Shown: positions 33,617-42,286 of the stretch, in pieces
Layout of the letters: each line of letters begins with the position of its first letter
Numbering within the stretch: the stretch's first letter is position 1
Source: Trebonia sp050013875
Lineage (GTDB): Bacteria; Actinomycetota; Actinomycetes; Streptosporangiales; Streptosporangiaceae
Direction: 5' to 3'
Length of the DNA stretch: 64,000 nt
NCBI GenBank assembly: GCA_050013875.1
Contig: JBEKEK010000002.1
Location: 62,001-126,000 of the forward strand
The notes under the pieces: model-generated
Told to the model about the DNA's origin: nothing
Databases searched by the model: none
What the model saw: only the letters and a program-made list of their open reading frames with translations
Translations under genes and position numbers: made by a program

Positions 33617-34768
33617 TCAGTCGCCGTCCTCGGTGCCCCAGCGGAGGTAACTGGCGGCACGGCGGGCGCGGTCGCGAATTTCTTCGACGTCGTCACCCGG
33701 TGCGCCGACAATCGTGACATGCCCTATTTTCCGCCCGAGCCTGACTTCCTTGCCGTAGAAGTGGACTTTGACCGCCGGGTCGGCCGCCATCACGTGGATG
33801 TACCGGTCGAACACGTCCGGGTCGGTGCCGCCGAGCAGGTTCGCCATTACGGTGAACTGGCCCGGCGGCGTCGTCGCGGCGCAGGATCCGAGCGGCAGGT
33901 CAAGCACCGCGCGCAGGTGCTGCTCGAACTGCGAGGTCCGCGCCCCCTCGATCGTCCAGTGCCCGCTGTTATGCGGCCGCATCGCCAGCTCGTTGACCAG
34001 CAGCCTGCCGTCGCGCGCCTCGAAGAGCTCCACCGCCAGCAACCCGGTCACGCCGAGCTCGGCGGCGATCCGCAGCGCCAGCGCCTCGGCCTCCACCGCC
34101 GTGTCCGGGTCAAGGCCAGGGGCAGGCGCGATCACCTCCCGGCAGATGCCGTCCAGCTGCACCGTCTGAACTATCGGGTACGCTGCCCCCTGCCCGGACG
34201 GCGACCGGGCGACCAGCGCGGCCAGCTCCCGGCGGAACGGCACGAACTCCTCGGCCAGCAGCGCGACCCCGTGCGCGACGACCTCCCCGGCCTCCGCCGC
34301 GGATTCGCAGACCCAGACGCCACGGCCGTCGTAGCCGCCGCTGACCGCCTTGAGGACCACCGGCCACGAACCGCCTGCGAACTCGACGACGTCGGCCGCC
34401 GAGGAGACCGGCGCGTACCGCGGGCAGGGCACCCCGAGCGCGCTCAGCCGGTCCCGCATCGCCAGCTTGTCCTGGGTGTATTTGAGCGCGGCGGAACCGG
34501 GCCGGACCAGGACCCCGGCCGATTCCAAGTCGGTCAGGACAGCGCCCGGCACGTGCTCATGGTCGAAGGTGATGACGTCACATTCGACTGCAAATGCTGA
34601 TATATCGGGCAGGGAGAGATGTGACCCAAGTGCCACGTTGCGGGTGACGAGCGCCGCGCTCTCCGTTGGTGACTCAGCGAGTACCCGGAACGTCGCGCCC
34701 AGGCCCACCGCCGCCGCTGACGTCATCCGGGCGAGCTGCCCGCCGCCGACCATGCCGACAACCGGCAT
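33617..34768 (-). CDS. purK: N5-carboxyaminoimidazole ribonucleotide synthetase
   Basis: The protein, about 383 residues, is an ATP-grasp enzyme making N5-CAIR from AIR, bicarbonate and ATP. It shows VVGMVGGGQLARM, a KAVSGGYDGRGVWV ATP-grasp loop, EEFVPFRRELAALVARS, AVELFEARDGRLLVNELAMRPHNSGHWTIEG and the C-terminal KVHFYGKEVRLGRKIGHVTIVG. The ATG at 34768 sits 4 residues before GMVGGGQLARM, as in relatives; GTG codons upstream (34777, 34819) are alternatives. It is the first gene of the purK/RodZ-like/purE block. Confidence 0.95.
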   Translation of the reverse strand: MPVVGMVGGGQLARMTSAAAVGLGATFRVLAESPTESAALVTRNVALGSHLSLPDISAFAVECDVITFDHEHVPGAVLTDLESAGVLVRPGSAALKYTQDKLAMRDRLSALGVPCPRYAPVSSAADVVEFAGGSWPVVLKAVSGGYDGRGVWVCESAAEAGEVVAHGVALLAEEFVPFRRELAALVARSPSGQGAAYPIVQTVQLDGICREVIAPAPGLDPDTAVEAEALALRIAAELGVTGLLAVELFEARDGRLLVNELAMRPHNSGHWTIEGARTSQFEQHLRAVLDLPLGSCAATTPPGQFTVMANLLGGTDPDVFDRYIHVMAADPAVKVHFYGKEVRLGRKIGHVTIVGAPGDDVEEIRDRARRAASYLRWGTEDGD

Positions 34769-35024
34769 GCCGGTCACGGACTTCCGCGCGATCGGCCCGG
34801 CCGGCTCGCGGAGCCGCACGTCCCCATCAGAACCCGCAGGTGACAACGGTGAATACACGCCGTGTAGCCTACGCGGAATCACCCAATACTGGGTACAACT
34901 AACGTGACGACACGAGGCGCAGCGTCGCGGCACGCGTCACCCGGCCCCCCGGCTCCTGCTAAGCAATGAGCCGAGCCAGCTAACACCAGGTCACACTGGC
35001 CACGCCAGCCTGCAGGGAGTACAG

Positions 35025-36431
35025 ATGACGGCGCTAGACGACGTTGAAGTAAGAGAGGGCACGTACGGCGACAAGGTCATCGCCGTCGAGCCCGGCGGAG
35101 CGGAATTCATCCCGCTCAGCGAGCGGCACGGCCGCCCGCTCCAGCTTTTCTGGACCTGGACCTCGCCGAACATGGAGTTCGCGACGATCTTCGTCGGTCT
35201 GCTCGGCGTCTGGGGGCTCGGCATGAGCTTCTGGTCCACCGTCTTGGCCATCGTGATCGGCACCGGCCTCGGCTCCATCACCCAGGGCCTGCTGTCCGTA
35301 CCGGGACCGCGCTACGGCGTACCGCAGATGGTGCTGAGCCGTCTCGGCTTCGGGTACTGGGGGAATGCCCTGCCCGCCGGCATCAACTCAGTTGTCGCGG
35401 GGATCGGCTGGTTCGCGGTGAACAGCGTCAGCGGCACGCTAGCGCTGAACTCGCTCACCCACATCCCCGAGGTCCTCTGCCTGCTGATCATCGTCGTGGT
35501 CCAGATCGTGGTGGCGTTCCTCGGCCACAACCTGATCCACGTGTTTGAGCGCTACGCCTTCCCGGTGCTGGTGGTCATCTTCCTGATCGCGTCCGTCTGG
35601 ATGCTCTCCAAGGGGCACCCGGGCGCCAAGCACTCGACGATCCCGGGCGCCTTCCTTATCGAGCTGGGCGCGACGTTCGGCTACGCGGTGGGTTGGAACC
35701 CTTACGCGTCGGACTACACCCGCTATCTCAAGCCCGACAGCAACAAGCGGTCCATCGCCCTCTGGGCCGGGCTGGGCCTGTTCCTCTCCTGTGTCCTGCT
35801 CGAGGTCGTCGGCGCCGCCGCCGGGACGATCCCCAGCGTGGCGGCAGCCGCGGGGGCCAACCCAACGGCGGCCTTCACCAGCGTGTTCCCCAGCTGGCTG
35901 GCCGACCTGACCCTGCTCGCGATCACCATCGGCGCGATCGCCGCCAACGCGCTCAACATCTACTCGGGCGCGATCTCGTTCACCGCGATCGGCATCAAGC
36001 TGCCACTGCACATCCGCCGCGCGATCGTGGCACTCGGGTTCGGCACGATCGGGTTCTTCCTCGCCTGGTCCGGGCTGAGCGACGCGGGCACCAAGTACAA
36101 CAACTTCCTGCTGATCATCGCCTACTGGATCGGGCCCTGGCTGGCCGTCGTGTTCTGCGACGCGTTCCTGCGGCGCCGGAGGTCCACCGAGGAGAACGAG
36201 CGGCTGCTCTTCGACAAGAAGTACACCAACTGGGCAGGCCCGGTGGCGATGGCGGTCGGGGCCGGGGTCTCGATCTGGCTCTTCGCCAACCAGAGCGAAT
36301 ACGTCGGCGTGATCCCCAAGCGCTGGGGCGCCGCGGGCGACCTCACCTTCGAGGTCGGGACCCTGCTCACCGCCGTGATCTACCTCACCTGGCGGCTGAT
36401 CGCGGACCGGTCGGCCCGCGTCGCCAGGTAA
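35025..36431 (+). CDS. NCS1-family nucleobase:cation symporter
   Basis: The 468-residue protein has about 12 membrane helices and the NCS1 signature region near the N-terminus (FWTWTSPNMEFATIFVGLLG, PGPRYGVPQMVLSRLGFGYWGN). GWNPYASDYTRYL and AANALNIYSGAISF are further family landmarks. It should import a purine or cytosine-type base. It diverges from purK across about 250 bases, consistent with a purine-related role. A strong hairpin follows the stop. Confidence 0.88.
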   Translation: MTALDDVEVREGTYGDKVIAVEPGGAEFIPLSERHGRPLQLFWTWTSPNMEFATIFVGLLGVWGLGMSFWSTVLAIVIGTGLGSITQGLLSVPGPRYGVPQMVLSRLGFGYWGNALPAGINSVVAGIGWFAVNSVSGTLALNSLTHIPEVLCLLIIVVVQIVVAFLGHNLIHVFERYAFPVLVVIFLIASVWMLSKGHPGAKHSTIPGAFLIELGATFGYAVGWNPYASDYTRYLKPDSNKRSIALWAGLGLFLSCVLLEVVGAAAGTIPSVAAAAGANPTAAFTSVFPSWLADLTLLAITIGAIAANALNIYSGAISFTAIGIKLPLHIRRAIVALGFGTIGFFLAWSGLSDAGTKYNNFLLIIAYWIGPWLAVVFCDAFLRRRRSTEENERLLFDKKYTNWAGPVAMAVGAGVSIWLFANQSEYVGVIPKRWGAAGDLTFEVGTLLTAVIYLTWRLIADRSARVAR

Positions 36432-36440
36432 CCCCGTGAG

Positions 36441-36477
36441 GGAGGTCTTCCGGGGGAAACTCCCCCGGAAGACCTCC
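36441..36477 (+). terminator. 16-bp perfect hairpin after the NCS1 permease
   Basis: GGAGGTCTTCCGGGGG (36441-36456) pairs exactly with CCCCCGGAAGACCTCC (36462-36477) around a 5-base loop AAACT. It starts 9 bases after the permease stop. No U-run follows, which is common for actinobacterial terminators. Confidence 0.8.
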
Positions 36478-36594
36478 ACCGGGGCAGCCCGCATCTCCTT
36501 AAGACAGAGCAACGATTCAGCCAACCCTTAACGTCGCAGCAAAGAGGGTCTACTACCTTGGGTGCCGTACCTCTAGGAAAGGGGCAAGGCGCGC

Positions 36595-37350
36595 ATGGTC
36601 CTCCCAGCTGCCGGACTTTATACCCGATACCGCCATCTAATACCCGAGCTGCTCAAGTTCGGCGTCGTCGGTGGCATCGGGGCCGTGATCGACCTGGGCG
36701 GCGCCGCGGTGCTGCACGGCAAGTATCACGTCGGCCCGCTTGAGTCCAAGGCGATATCGACCATCATCGCGATGATCGTTACCTACCTTGGCTCCCGGTT
36801 CTGGACCTTCAAGCACCGCGAGAACCAGGCGCTGGGGCGCGAGGCCGGCCTGTTCATCGTGCTCAACGTGGTTGGCCTTGTCATCGCCGAGGTGGTGATC
36901 GCCCTGGTGACCTACGGCCTTGGCCTGCACAGCCAGCTTGAGTACAACGCGGCGTCCGTCATCGGCACCGGCCTGGCGACCATTTTCCGATACTTCGCCT
37001 ACCGCCAGTGGGTGTTCACCGCCCCCGCCGAGCAGTCGGTGCGGGCGCCGGCGGCACCCGACGAGCTCGCGGCCATCCCCGACTATCCCCCGTGGGAGGG
37101 CGACCCGGCGTACCTTGCGGCCGAGGTCACGGCCGCGGCTTCGGCAACGTCGTGGGAGTCGGGCACCGCCCGCTCGTGGGGGTCGGACCCCGAGGCCACC
37201 CAGCCCTGGATGGAAAGCTCAATTATCCCGAACGATCCCGTGGCTTCGCCCTTCTCCCCGGCCTCAGCCGGCACCGGGCAGAGCTTCATCGGGCGCGCCG
37301 ACCCGGCTGCCGCTGGTGCACGTGGCCAGGGGCGTCACCGCAGAAGCTAG
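36595..37350 (+). CDS. GtrA-family membrane protein
   Basis: The 251-residue protein has four membrane helices in the GtrA pattern: LLKFGVVGGIGAVIDLGG, ISTIIAMIVTYLGSRFWTFK, LFIVLNVVGLVIAEVVIALV and VIGTGLATIFRYFAYRQWVF. GtrA proteins help flip lipid-linked sugars or act in cell-wall glycosylation. The C-terminal 110 residues are polar, acidic and probably disordered. The stop codon TAG shares the palindrome CTAG (37347-37350) with the stop of the convergent kinase gene. AGGAAAGGGG upstream of the ATG serves as ribosome site. Confidence 0.87.
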   Translation: MVLPAAGLYTRYRHLIPELLKFGVVGGIGAVIDLGGAAVLHGKYHVGPLESKAISTIIAMIVTYLGSRFWTFKHRENQALGREAGLFIVLNVVGLVIAEVVIALVTYGLGLHSQLEYNAASVIGTGLATIFRYFAYRQWVFTAPAEQSVRAPAAPDELAAIPDYPPWEGDPAYLAAEVTAAASATSWESGTARSWGSDPEATQPWMESSIIPNDPVASPFSPASAGTGQSFIGRADPAAAGARGQGRHRRS

Positions 37351-38354
37351 GCGGGCCCGCTGCGGCTGGCCTTCGCATGGCTGCCCGGCGGGTTGCGCGG
37401 CAGGAACACCGCGAATACCGGCGGCTTCCGCCGGGCGAGGACGATCCGGCCGCCGTCGGCGGTGGCCATCGTGCGGGCAAGCGCCAGGCCGAGCCCGGTT
37501 CCCTCCGGCCGACCGCTGACGGAGCGCTCAAAGATCCTCGAGACCAGCTCGGCCGGCACCCCATCGCCCTCGTCCTCGACCTCGATCACCACCGAACTGG
37601 CCGACTGCGACCGGCGGATCGTCACCGTCCCCTTCCCGTGCATCAATGCGTTGTCCAGCAGGGTCGCGATGACCTGGGCGAGCCCGCCCGGCGTGACATA
37701 GGCCTGCAGCCGGGACTCGCCGATCAGCACCATCTTCCGGCCGGCCCGGCGGAAGGCCGGCTCCCACTCGGTGATCTGCTGCAGCACGATCTTGTCGACG
37801 CTGATCCGGCCCGCGGAGCCGGCACCGACCCGGCGGGCCGGCGAGAGCAGCTGGCTCACCACATCCACGAGCCGCTCGGCCTGGGCCAGCGCCGCGGTGC
37901 CCTCCTCGCGGACCACATCCGGGTCATCAGCCGAGGCGATCATCTCCTCCAGCCGCATGGACAGCGCCGTCAGCGGCGTGCGGAGCTGATGCGAGGCGTC
38001 AATGGCGAGCTCGCGATCGGCCGTCAGCAGCTTGGTGACCCGGCGGGAGGCGCTGTCCAGGCCGTCGGCCACCTGATCGAGCTCGGTGACGCCGTAGCGG
38101 CGGCCGACCGGTCGGGGGTCACCGGTGCCGAGCCGCCCGGCCGCCTCAGCCAGCTCCTCCACCGGGCGGGCGGCCCGGCGGGCCACCGCCCCGGAGAACA
38201 CCACCGCCGCCGCGATCGCGCCGGCCAGCAGCGGCAGCCCGAGCGCCAGCAGGTAGTGGTCACGCTTGGCCGCCACCACCAGCAGCGGTACCGCCGCGAT
38301 CAGCGTGGCGGCAACCGCGACCGCCGCCGCCGACAGCCAGAGCCGACCCCGCAC
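37347..38354 (-). CDS. Two-component sensor histidine kinase
   Basis: The 335-residue kinase has two close N-terminal membrane helices with almost no external loop, and a HAMP-like linker (ARPVEELAEAAGRLG). The HisKA box is DASHQLRTPLTALSMRLEEM, and the HATPase domain shows N-box LLDNALMHG, G1 DEGDGVP and G2 GTGLGLALA. The short sensor region suggests it senses within the membrane. The GTG start at 38354 directly adjoins the stop of its response regulator (TGAGTG), so the two form an operon. Confidence 0.93.
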   Translation of the reverse strand: MRGRLWLSAAAVAVAATLIAAVPLLVVAAKRDHYLLALGLPLLAGAIAAAVVFSGAVARRAARPVEELAEAAGRLGTGDPRPVGRRYGVTELDQVADGLDSASRRVTKLLTADRELAIDASHQLRTPLTALSMRLEEMIASADDPDVVREEGTAALAQAERLVDVVSQLLSPARRVGAGSAGRISVDKIVLQQITEWEPAFRRAGRKMVLIGESRLQAYVTPGGLAQVIATLLDNALMHGKGTVTIRRSQSASSVVIEVEDEGDGVPAELVSRIFERSVSGRPEGTGLGLALARTMATADGGRIVLARRKPPVFAVFLPRNPPGSHAKASRSGPA

Positions 38355-39029
38355 TCAGTCACCGCGCTCGAAGCGGAAGCCGACGCCGCGGACGGTCGTG
38401 ATGTAGCGGGGGTGGTGGGCGTCGTCGCCGAGCTTGCGGCGCAACCAGGAGATGTGCATGTCCAGGGTCTTGGTGGACGTCCACCACTTGGCGTCCCAGA
38501 CCTCGCGCATGATCTGCTCGCGGGTGACCACCTTGCCCGCGTCCCTGAGCAGGATCCAGAGCAGGTCGAACTCCTTGGTGGTGAGGTCGAGCTCGGTGTC
38601 GCCGTGCCAGGCGCGCCGGGCCTCCGCGTCCACCCGGACGCCGCGCACCGTCCCCGGCACCTCGGCAGTCCCCCGGCGCAGCAGCGCGCGGACCCGGGCA
38701 AGCAGTTCGGCCAGCCGGAACGGCTTGGTCACGTAGTCGTCAGCGCCCGCGTCCAGGCCGACAACGGTGTCCACTTCGTCGGCCCGGGCGGTGAGGATCA
38801 GCACCGGCACCGCGTGGCCCTCCGCGCGGACGCGCCGGCACACCTCCAGACCGTCCAGTTCAGGCAGCCCGATGTCCAGCAGGATCAGGTCGATGCCATC
38901 CGACAGCGCCCGTCCCAGCGTCGTCGGCCCATCCTCGGTGATCTCCACCTGATATCCCTCACGGCGCAGCGCGCGCGAAAGCGGCTCGGAGATGGAGGTG
39001 TCGTCCTCGGCCAGCAGCACTCGGGTCAT
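38355..39029 (-). CDS. OmpR/PhoB-family response regulator
   Basis: The 224-residue protein has a receiver domain (RVLLAEDDTSISEPLSRAL, phospho-Asp in LILLDIGLPELDG, Lys in DDYVTKPF). A winged-helix DNA-binding domain follows (ELDLTTKEFDLLWILLRDAGKVVTREQIMREVW, then the RKLGDDAHHPRYITTVRGVGFRF end). The ATG at 39029 begins the receiver fold. It is cotranscribed with the kinase. Two GTAAA copies 11 bases apart lie just upstream and may be its own binding site. Confidence 0.94.
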   Translation of the reverse strand: MTRVLLAEDDTSISEPLSRALRREGYQVEITEDGPTTLGRALSDGIDLILLDIGLPELDGLEVCRRVRAEGHAVPVLILTARADEVDTVVGLDAGADDYVTKPFRLAELLARVRALLRRGTAEVPGTVRGVRVDAEARRAWHGDTELDLTTKEFDLLWILLRDAGKVVTREQIMREVWDAKWWTSTKTLDMHISWLRRKLGDDAHHPRYITTVRGVGFRFERGD

Positions 39030-39038
39030 AGCTAAATC

Positions 39039-39054
39039 GTAAAGCCACGGTAAA
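39039..39054. promoter_or_regulatory. 11-bp-period direct repeat upstream of the response regulator
   Basis: GTAAA occurs at 39039-39043 and 39050-39054, a period of exactly 11 bases, 10 bases upstream of the response regulator start. OmpR-family regulators bind tandem repeats of this period, so this could be an autoregulatory site. The core is short, so chance occurrence is possible. Confidence 0.4.
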
Positions 39055-39077
39055 ACACTCGCGCACCCCGACACGAC

Positions 39078-40967
39078 TCAGCCGATGTAGCGCCAGGGTT
39101 CTTGGGTGTAGCTTCGGCCGGTTGGCGTCGTCCATACGTGCCAGCCTGGTTTGGGCTGGGTGACGTTCCAGCCGGGGAGCTGTTTTACCTGGTGGCAGCG
39201 GCGGCTGCGGGCGCCGGCGTTGCAGGCGTCCGTTCGTCCGCCTTCGTGGTAGGGGACGGCATGTTCGAAATCTGACTCGTGGGCGGGCCGTGAGCAGGGC
39301 GGGAAGGTGCATTCGTGGTCGCGGATCTGGACGAGGCGGCGGAGCTTTTCGGTTGGCTGGTAGGTGCCGGTCTGGTGCCTGTGATCACAGTTGTGGGTGG
39401 GCACAACGTCGAAGCGGACGGTCAGTTCCGGGCCGCCGGGCAGGGTGAGTGTCCACGCGTCGTCTCCGAGCTTGCCGGTGCGTGGGGTGAGCTGCCAGCG
39501 GCCGGGCGGGGCGCCGGAGCGGGGTTGTGCTGCTAGTTGGTGCAGGAGGGTTTCGGTGACGGTGATGTTGACCCGGGCGGGCAGCGTGCAGAGGGCCGGG
39601 CCGGGCGGCGGGGGCGGCTGGCGTTTGCGGCGGCGGCGGGCGGTGCCGTGACCGGTGGCGTAGCCGTGGTCGTCGATGATGGTGATTTCCCAGCGGGTGT
39701 GCGGGGAGCGGGCCGCGGCTGCGGCGAGATCACGAGTCAGGGCCGGGTCGAGGGGGCCGAGCAGCCGGTTGTCGCCGGGCCGTTCGGCTCGTCCTTGGAG
39801 GGTGGCCAGCGGGATTATCAGCTCGGGCAGCACCGGAGGCCCCCCAGCTACGCCCGCGTCGCCGTCACCGTCGCCGCTACTGTCCGGGCCCGGCCAGCCG
39901 CCCGGATCGCCGTCACCGCCACCCCCGCCGCCGCCCGGGTCCCCGCCGCCCGGGTCCCCGCCGTCCGGGTGCCCGCCGCCCGGGTGCCCGCCGCCCGGGT
40001 GCCCGCCGTCCGGGTCCGGCGTGGTGGTGCCGGGTGGTGGTGGCGCGGTGGCTGTGCGGGCGAACGCGATCGCGTCCTGGGCGGTGACGTCGTTGAGGAG
40101 GTGGAGGTAGGCGAGTGCTTGCAGGCTGCCGGTGGTGTGGTCGGGGAACGCGCCAGATTCCTCGTACTGGCGGGCGCGGGCGAGGATGTTGGCGTGGCCG
40201 GACAGGGCCTGCGCGGTGGGCAGGTCGCGGCCGGACAGGCCGACCGCGCCGGATTCTTCGCGGAATACCGTGACGCGGGCTCTTCTGCGCTCGGCGTCGG
40301 TGCGGCGCCGTTCGGCGATGTCGGGGGCGATGGCGAGGGCGGCCCGCCAGGCCAGCCGTTCGACCTGGAACCAGGTCTTGCCGGGCAGTTCGCCGAGGAT
40401 CAGCGCCTCGGCGCGGGCGGCCTCGCCCTCGTCGAGGGGCGCGAAAGTCTGGACGATGAGCTTGGCCTTGGCCTTGGTGAGGGTAGCGTCGGCGAGCAGC
40501 CGGCCGATGCCGGGCAGCCGGGTGCCGAGGGTCCAGGCCAGGCCGGCGAGGTTGGCGGCGGAGACCGGCCCCATGGCAAGGGCAGCGGCGATCTGGTAGT
40601 TGAGGTTGTCGTCCCAGCCGTCGGGCAGATCGGTGCGGCGGCGCAGCAGCGGCCGACCCTCGCTGTCCTCCCGGGTCATGGCGCGCAGCGCGGCGAGCAT
40701 CCCCGCGGCCGCCCATGACTCGATCGCAGCCCACTGCCGGATGATCCCGACCAGCGCGCCCGCCTCGGCACCGTCGTAGAGCCCGCCGGGCCCGGCGGCG
40801 GTCTCCAAGGCGGCCGCGAGCCCGGCCGACGGCGCGACGGCGTCCCACGCCCCGCCGTGCTCGAACGCGGCGATCAGCTCGGGCAGGCTCCCGCCCGGGC
40901 CGGGCGTGCTGCCCGGCCCGGGGTCGTCGTCTGCCTGCCATCCCATGATCTCGCCCCGTTCGACCAT
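39078..40967 (-). CDS. DUF222 / HNH endonuclease-type (13E12 repeat) protein
   Basis: The protein, about 629 residues, has a DUF222 helical domain (residues about 60-300, including LAGLAWTLGTRLPGIGRLLADATLTKAKAKLI). A Gly/Pro/Asp-rich linker with HPGGG repeats follows, then a second conserved block and a C-terminal HNH-like motif (CTFPPCSRPAHESDFEHAVPYHEGGRTDACN, CHQVKQLPGW). This family is abundant in actinobacteria and includes the mycobacterial 13E12 repeat proteins; its biological role is poorly known and it may be a mobile or defence-associated nuclease. The start is uncertain: ATGs at 40976, 40967 and 40946 are all possible and the frame opens at 41252. Confidence 0.82.
   Translation of the reverse strand: MVERGEIMGWQADDDPGPGSTPGPGGSLPELIAAFEHGGAWDAVAPSAGLAAALETAAGPGGLYDGAEAGALVGIIRQWAAIESWAAAGMLAALRAMTREDSEGRPLLRRRTDLPDGWDDNLNYQIAAALAMGPVSAANLAGLAWTLGTRLPGIGRLLADATLTKAKAKLIVQTFAPLDEGEAARAEALILGELPGKTWFQVERLAWRAALAIAPDIAERRRTDAERRRARVTVFREESGAVGLSGRDLPTAQALSGHANILARARQYEESGAFPDHTTGSLQALAYLHLLNDVTAQDAIAFARTATAPPPPGTTTPDPDGGHPGGGHPGGGHPDGGDPGGGDPGGGGGGGDGDPGGWPGPDSSGDGDGDAGVAGGPPVLPELIIPLATLQGRAERPGDNRLLGPLDPALTRDLAAAAARSPHTRWEITIIDDHGYATGHGTARRRRKRQPPPPPGPALCTLPARVNITVTETLLHQLAAQPRSGAPPGRWQLTPRTGKLGDDAWTLTLPGGPELTVRFDVVPTHNCDHRHQTGTYQPTEKLRRLVQIRDHECTFPPCSRPAHESDFEHAVPYHEGGRTDACNAGARSRRCHQVKQLPGWNVTQPKPGWHVWTTPTGRSYTQEPWRYIG
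39926..40015 (-). repeat. 15-bp tandem repeat in the DUF222/HNH linker
   Basis: Six 15-bp units of the form CCGCCGCCCGGGTGC or CCC variants, each ending in CGGGT at 39940, 39955, 39970, 39985, 40000 and 40015. They encode GGGHP/GGGDP motifs in frame in the linker between the two halves of the protein. Confidence 0.85.
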
Positions 40968-41374
40968 CAGCCCCATCCGAAGCTGATACTCGAACACTAC
41001 AGCTACCCACTGACATTCCGGCCCCTCATTTGCGGGCCATCCGGCCGCAAATGCCGATAATCTCAGCTGTCCTGGAAATATTGGGAACCCGTGTTCTAAA
41101 ATAACCGTGTCATTACCACGAAGAGACCATCCCGGTGTGCCGCGAATGCGGTGCCCTCGTCGGGATCTTTCCTCGCCCATGGCCTGCAGTGGCAGCACTT
41201 CAGAGGCGACAGCGCGACGTCCGGGACTCAGGAGATCTACGACCCGGGCCACCCCGCAGAGGCCGCCTGGCTCCTTCCCACAGAGGGGCGACTGACTCGC
41301 CGCTGTTCCTTGTCGCGGTTATCGGGCCGCTTCGGTCAGTCCGCGCGTACGCCGGGCTCGTTCGCCGCTGAGAC
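40968..41374. other. Intergenic region without a supported gene
   Basis: This 407-base gap separates the DUF222/HNH gene from birA. Its left part, 41000-41105, is AT-richer and may hold the promoter of the DUF222 gene. Frames around 41135-41290 encode CRECGALVG and, in another frame, HGLQWQHF, as if a small zinc-ribbon-like gene had been frameshifted, but this is too weak to call. Confidence 0.4.
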
Positions 41375-42220
41375 CTAGCGGAGGTGAATTACGTCACCCG
41401 CTGAGACCGGGGTCGCGGCGGCCGCGCCGGCCGGGCGGACGAGCAGCCGGCCGCTCCGGTCGATGCCCTCCGCCACGCCGCCAAGCGTCCGGCCGGCGGG
41501 CAGTTCGACCCGGACCGTCCGGCCCAAGGTTGCGCACACGGCGGTGTACTCCGTCAGCAGGCCGGAGCGCTCCGGATCAGGATCCGCTCGGAAGGCCAGG
41601 TAGAGGCGCTCCAGGCCGCGCAGGATCTCGGTCAGCAGCGGCTCGCGGGCGACCTCGGCGCCCTCGACAAGCAGCGACGTCGCGGGCAGGCCGGCCGGCG
41701 ACAGCGGGAGCGCGTCTTGCGGGGTGGTGACGTTCAGCCCCACGCCGACCACCACGGCGTCGCCGGCGGGCGACTGCTCGGCCAGGATGCCGGCCAGCTT
41801 CCTGTCGCCCACCAGAACGTCGTTCGGCCACTTGAGCACCGCCGCGACGCCGGCGGCCGAGCGGACGGCAGCGGCCACCGCCACCCCGGTCAGCAGCGGC
41901 AGCCAGCCGCGCGCGGCCGGCGGCACCGACTCCGGCCGCAGCAGCACCGAGAACGTCAGCGACGCACCCGGCAGGCTGACCCAGGTCCGGCCCGCCCGCC
42001 CGCGTCCCGCGGTCTGCTCCTCCGCCACCAGCACCTGCCCTTCCGGCCCGCCGCGGGCCAGCAGGTCCGCGTTGGTGGAGCCGGTGCTCGTGACCACCTC
42101 GACCGACGTCCAAAGACCGCCGGGGCGGCTCGCGGGGCCGGCCCCTCCCGCCATGGCATCGCGCACCGCGTCGGCCCGCAGCGCCGACCGCGCGGCCGGG
42201 CCCCCTGGTTCCGATCCCAT
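41375..42220 (-). CDS. birA: Biotin--[acetyl-CoA-carboxylase] ligase
   Basis: The 281-residue protein is a group I BirA without a DNA-binding domain. It shows STNADLLARGG, the biotinyl-AMP loop GRGRAGRTWVS, the catalytic KWPNDVLVGDRKLAGILAE and a C-terminal SH3-like domain (GVAEGIDRSGRLLVRPAG). It attaches biotin to the carboxyl carrier subunits of acyl-CoA carboxylases, fitting the carboxylase beta and epsilon genes 7-10 kb away. It is downstream of the alanyl-tRNA editing and MFS genes on the same strand (66-base gap). Confidence 0.93.
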   Translation of the reverse strand: MGSEPGGPAARSALRADAVRDAMAGGAGPASRPGGLWTSVEVVTSTGSTNADLLARGGPEGQVLVAEEQTAGRGRAGRTWVSLPGASLTFSVLLRPESVPPAARGWLPLLTGVAVAAAVRSAAGVAAVLKWPNDVLVGDRKLAGILAEQSPAGDAVVVGVGLNVTTPQDALPLSPAGLPATSLLVEGAEVAREPLLTEILRGLERLYLAFRADPDPERSGLLTEYTAVCATLGRTVRVELPAGRTLGGVAEGIDRSGRLLVRPAGAAAATPVSAGDVIHLR

Positions 42221-42286
42221 CAGTCCCCCGTCAATCGCTCAGTCCCGGCCAGGCGTCAAGTCCCGGTCAGTCGCTCAGCTTCCGCG

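Noticed and set aside
41107..41378. Short plus-strand frames with CRECGALVG and HGLQWQHF
   Set aside because: The two pieces are in different frames and no start or complete domain could be shown; possibly a frameshifted small zinc-ribbon gene, but not supportable.
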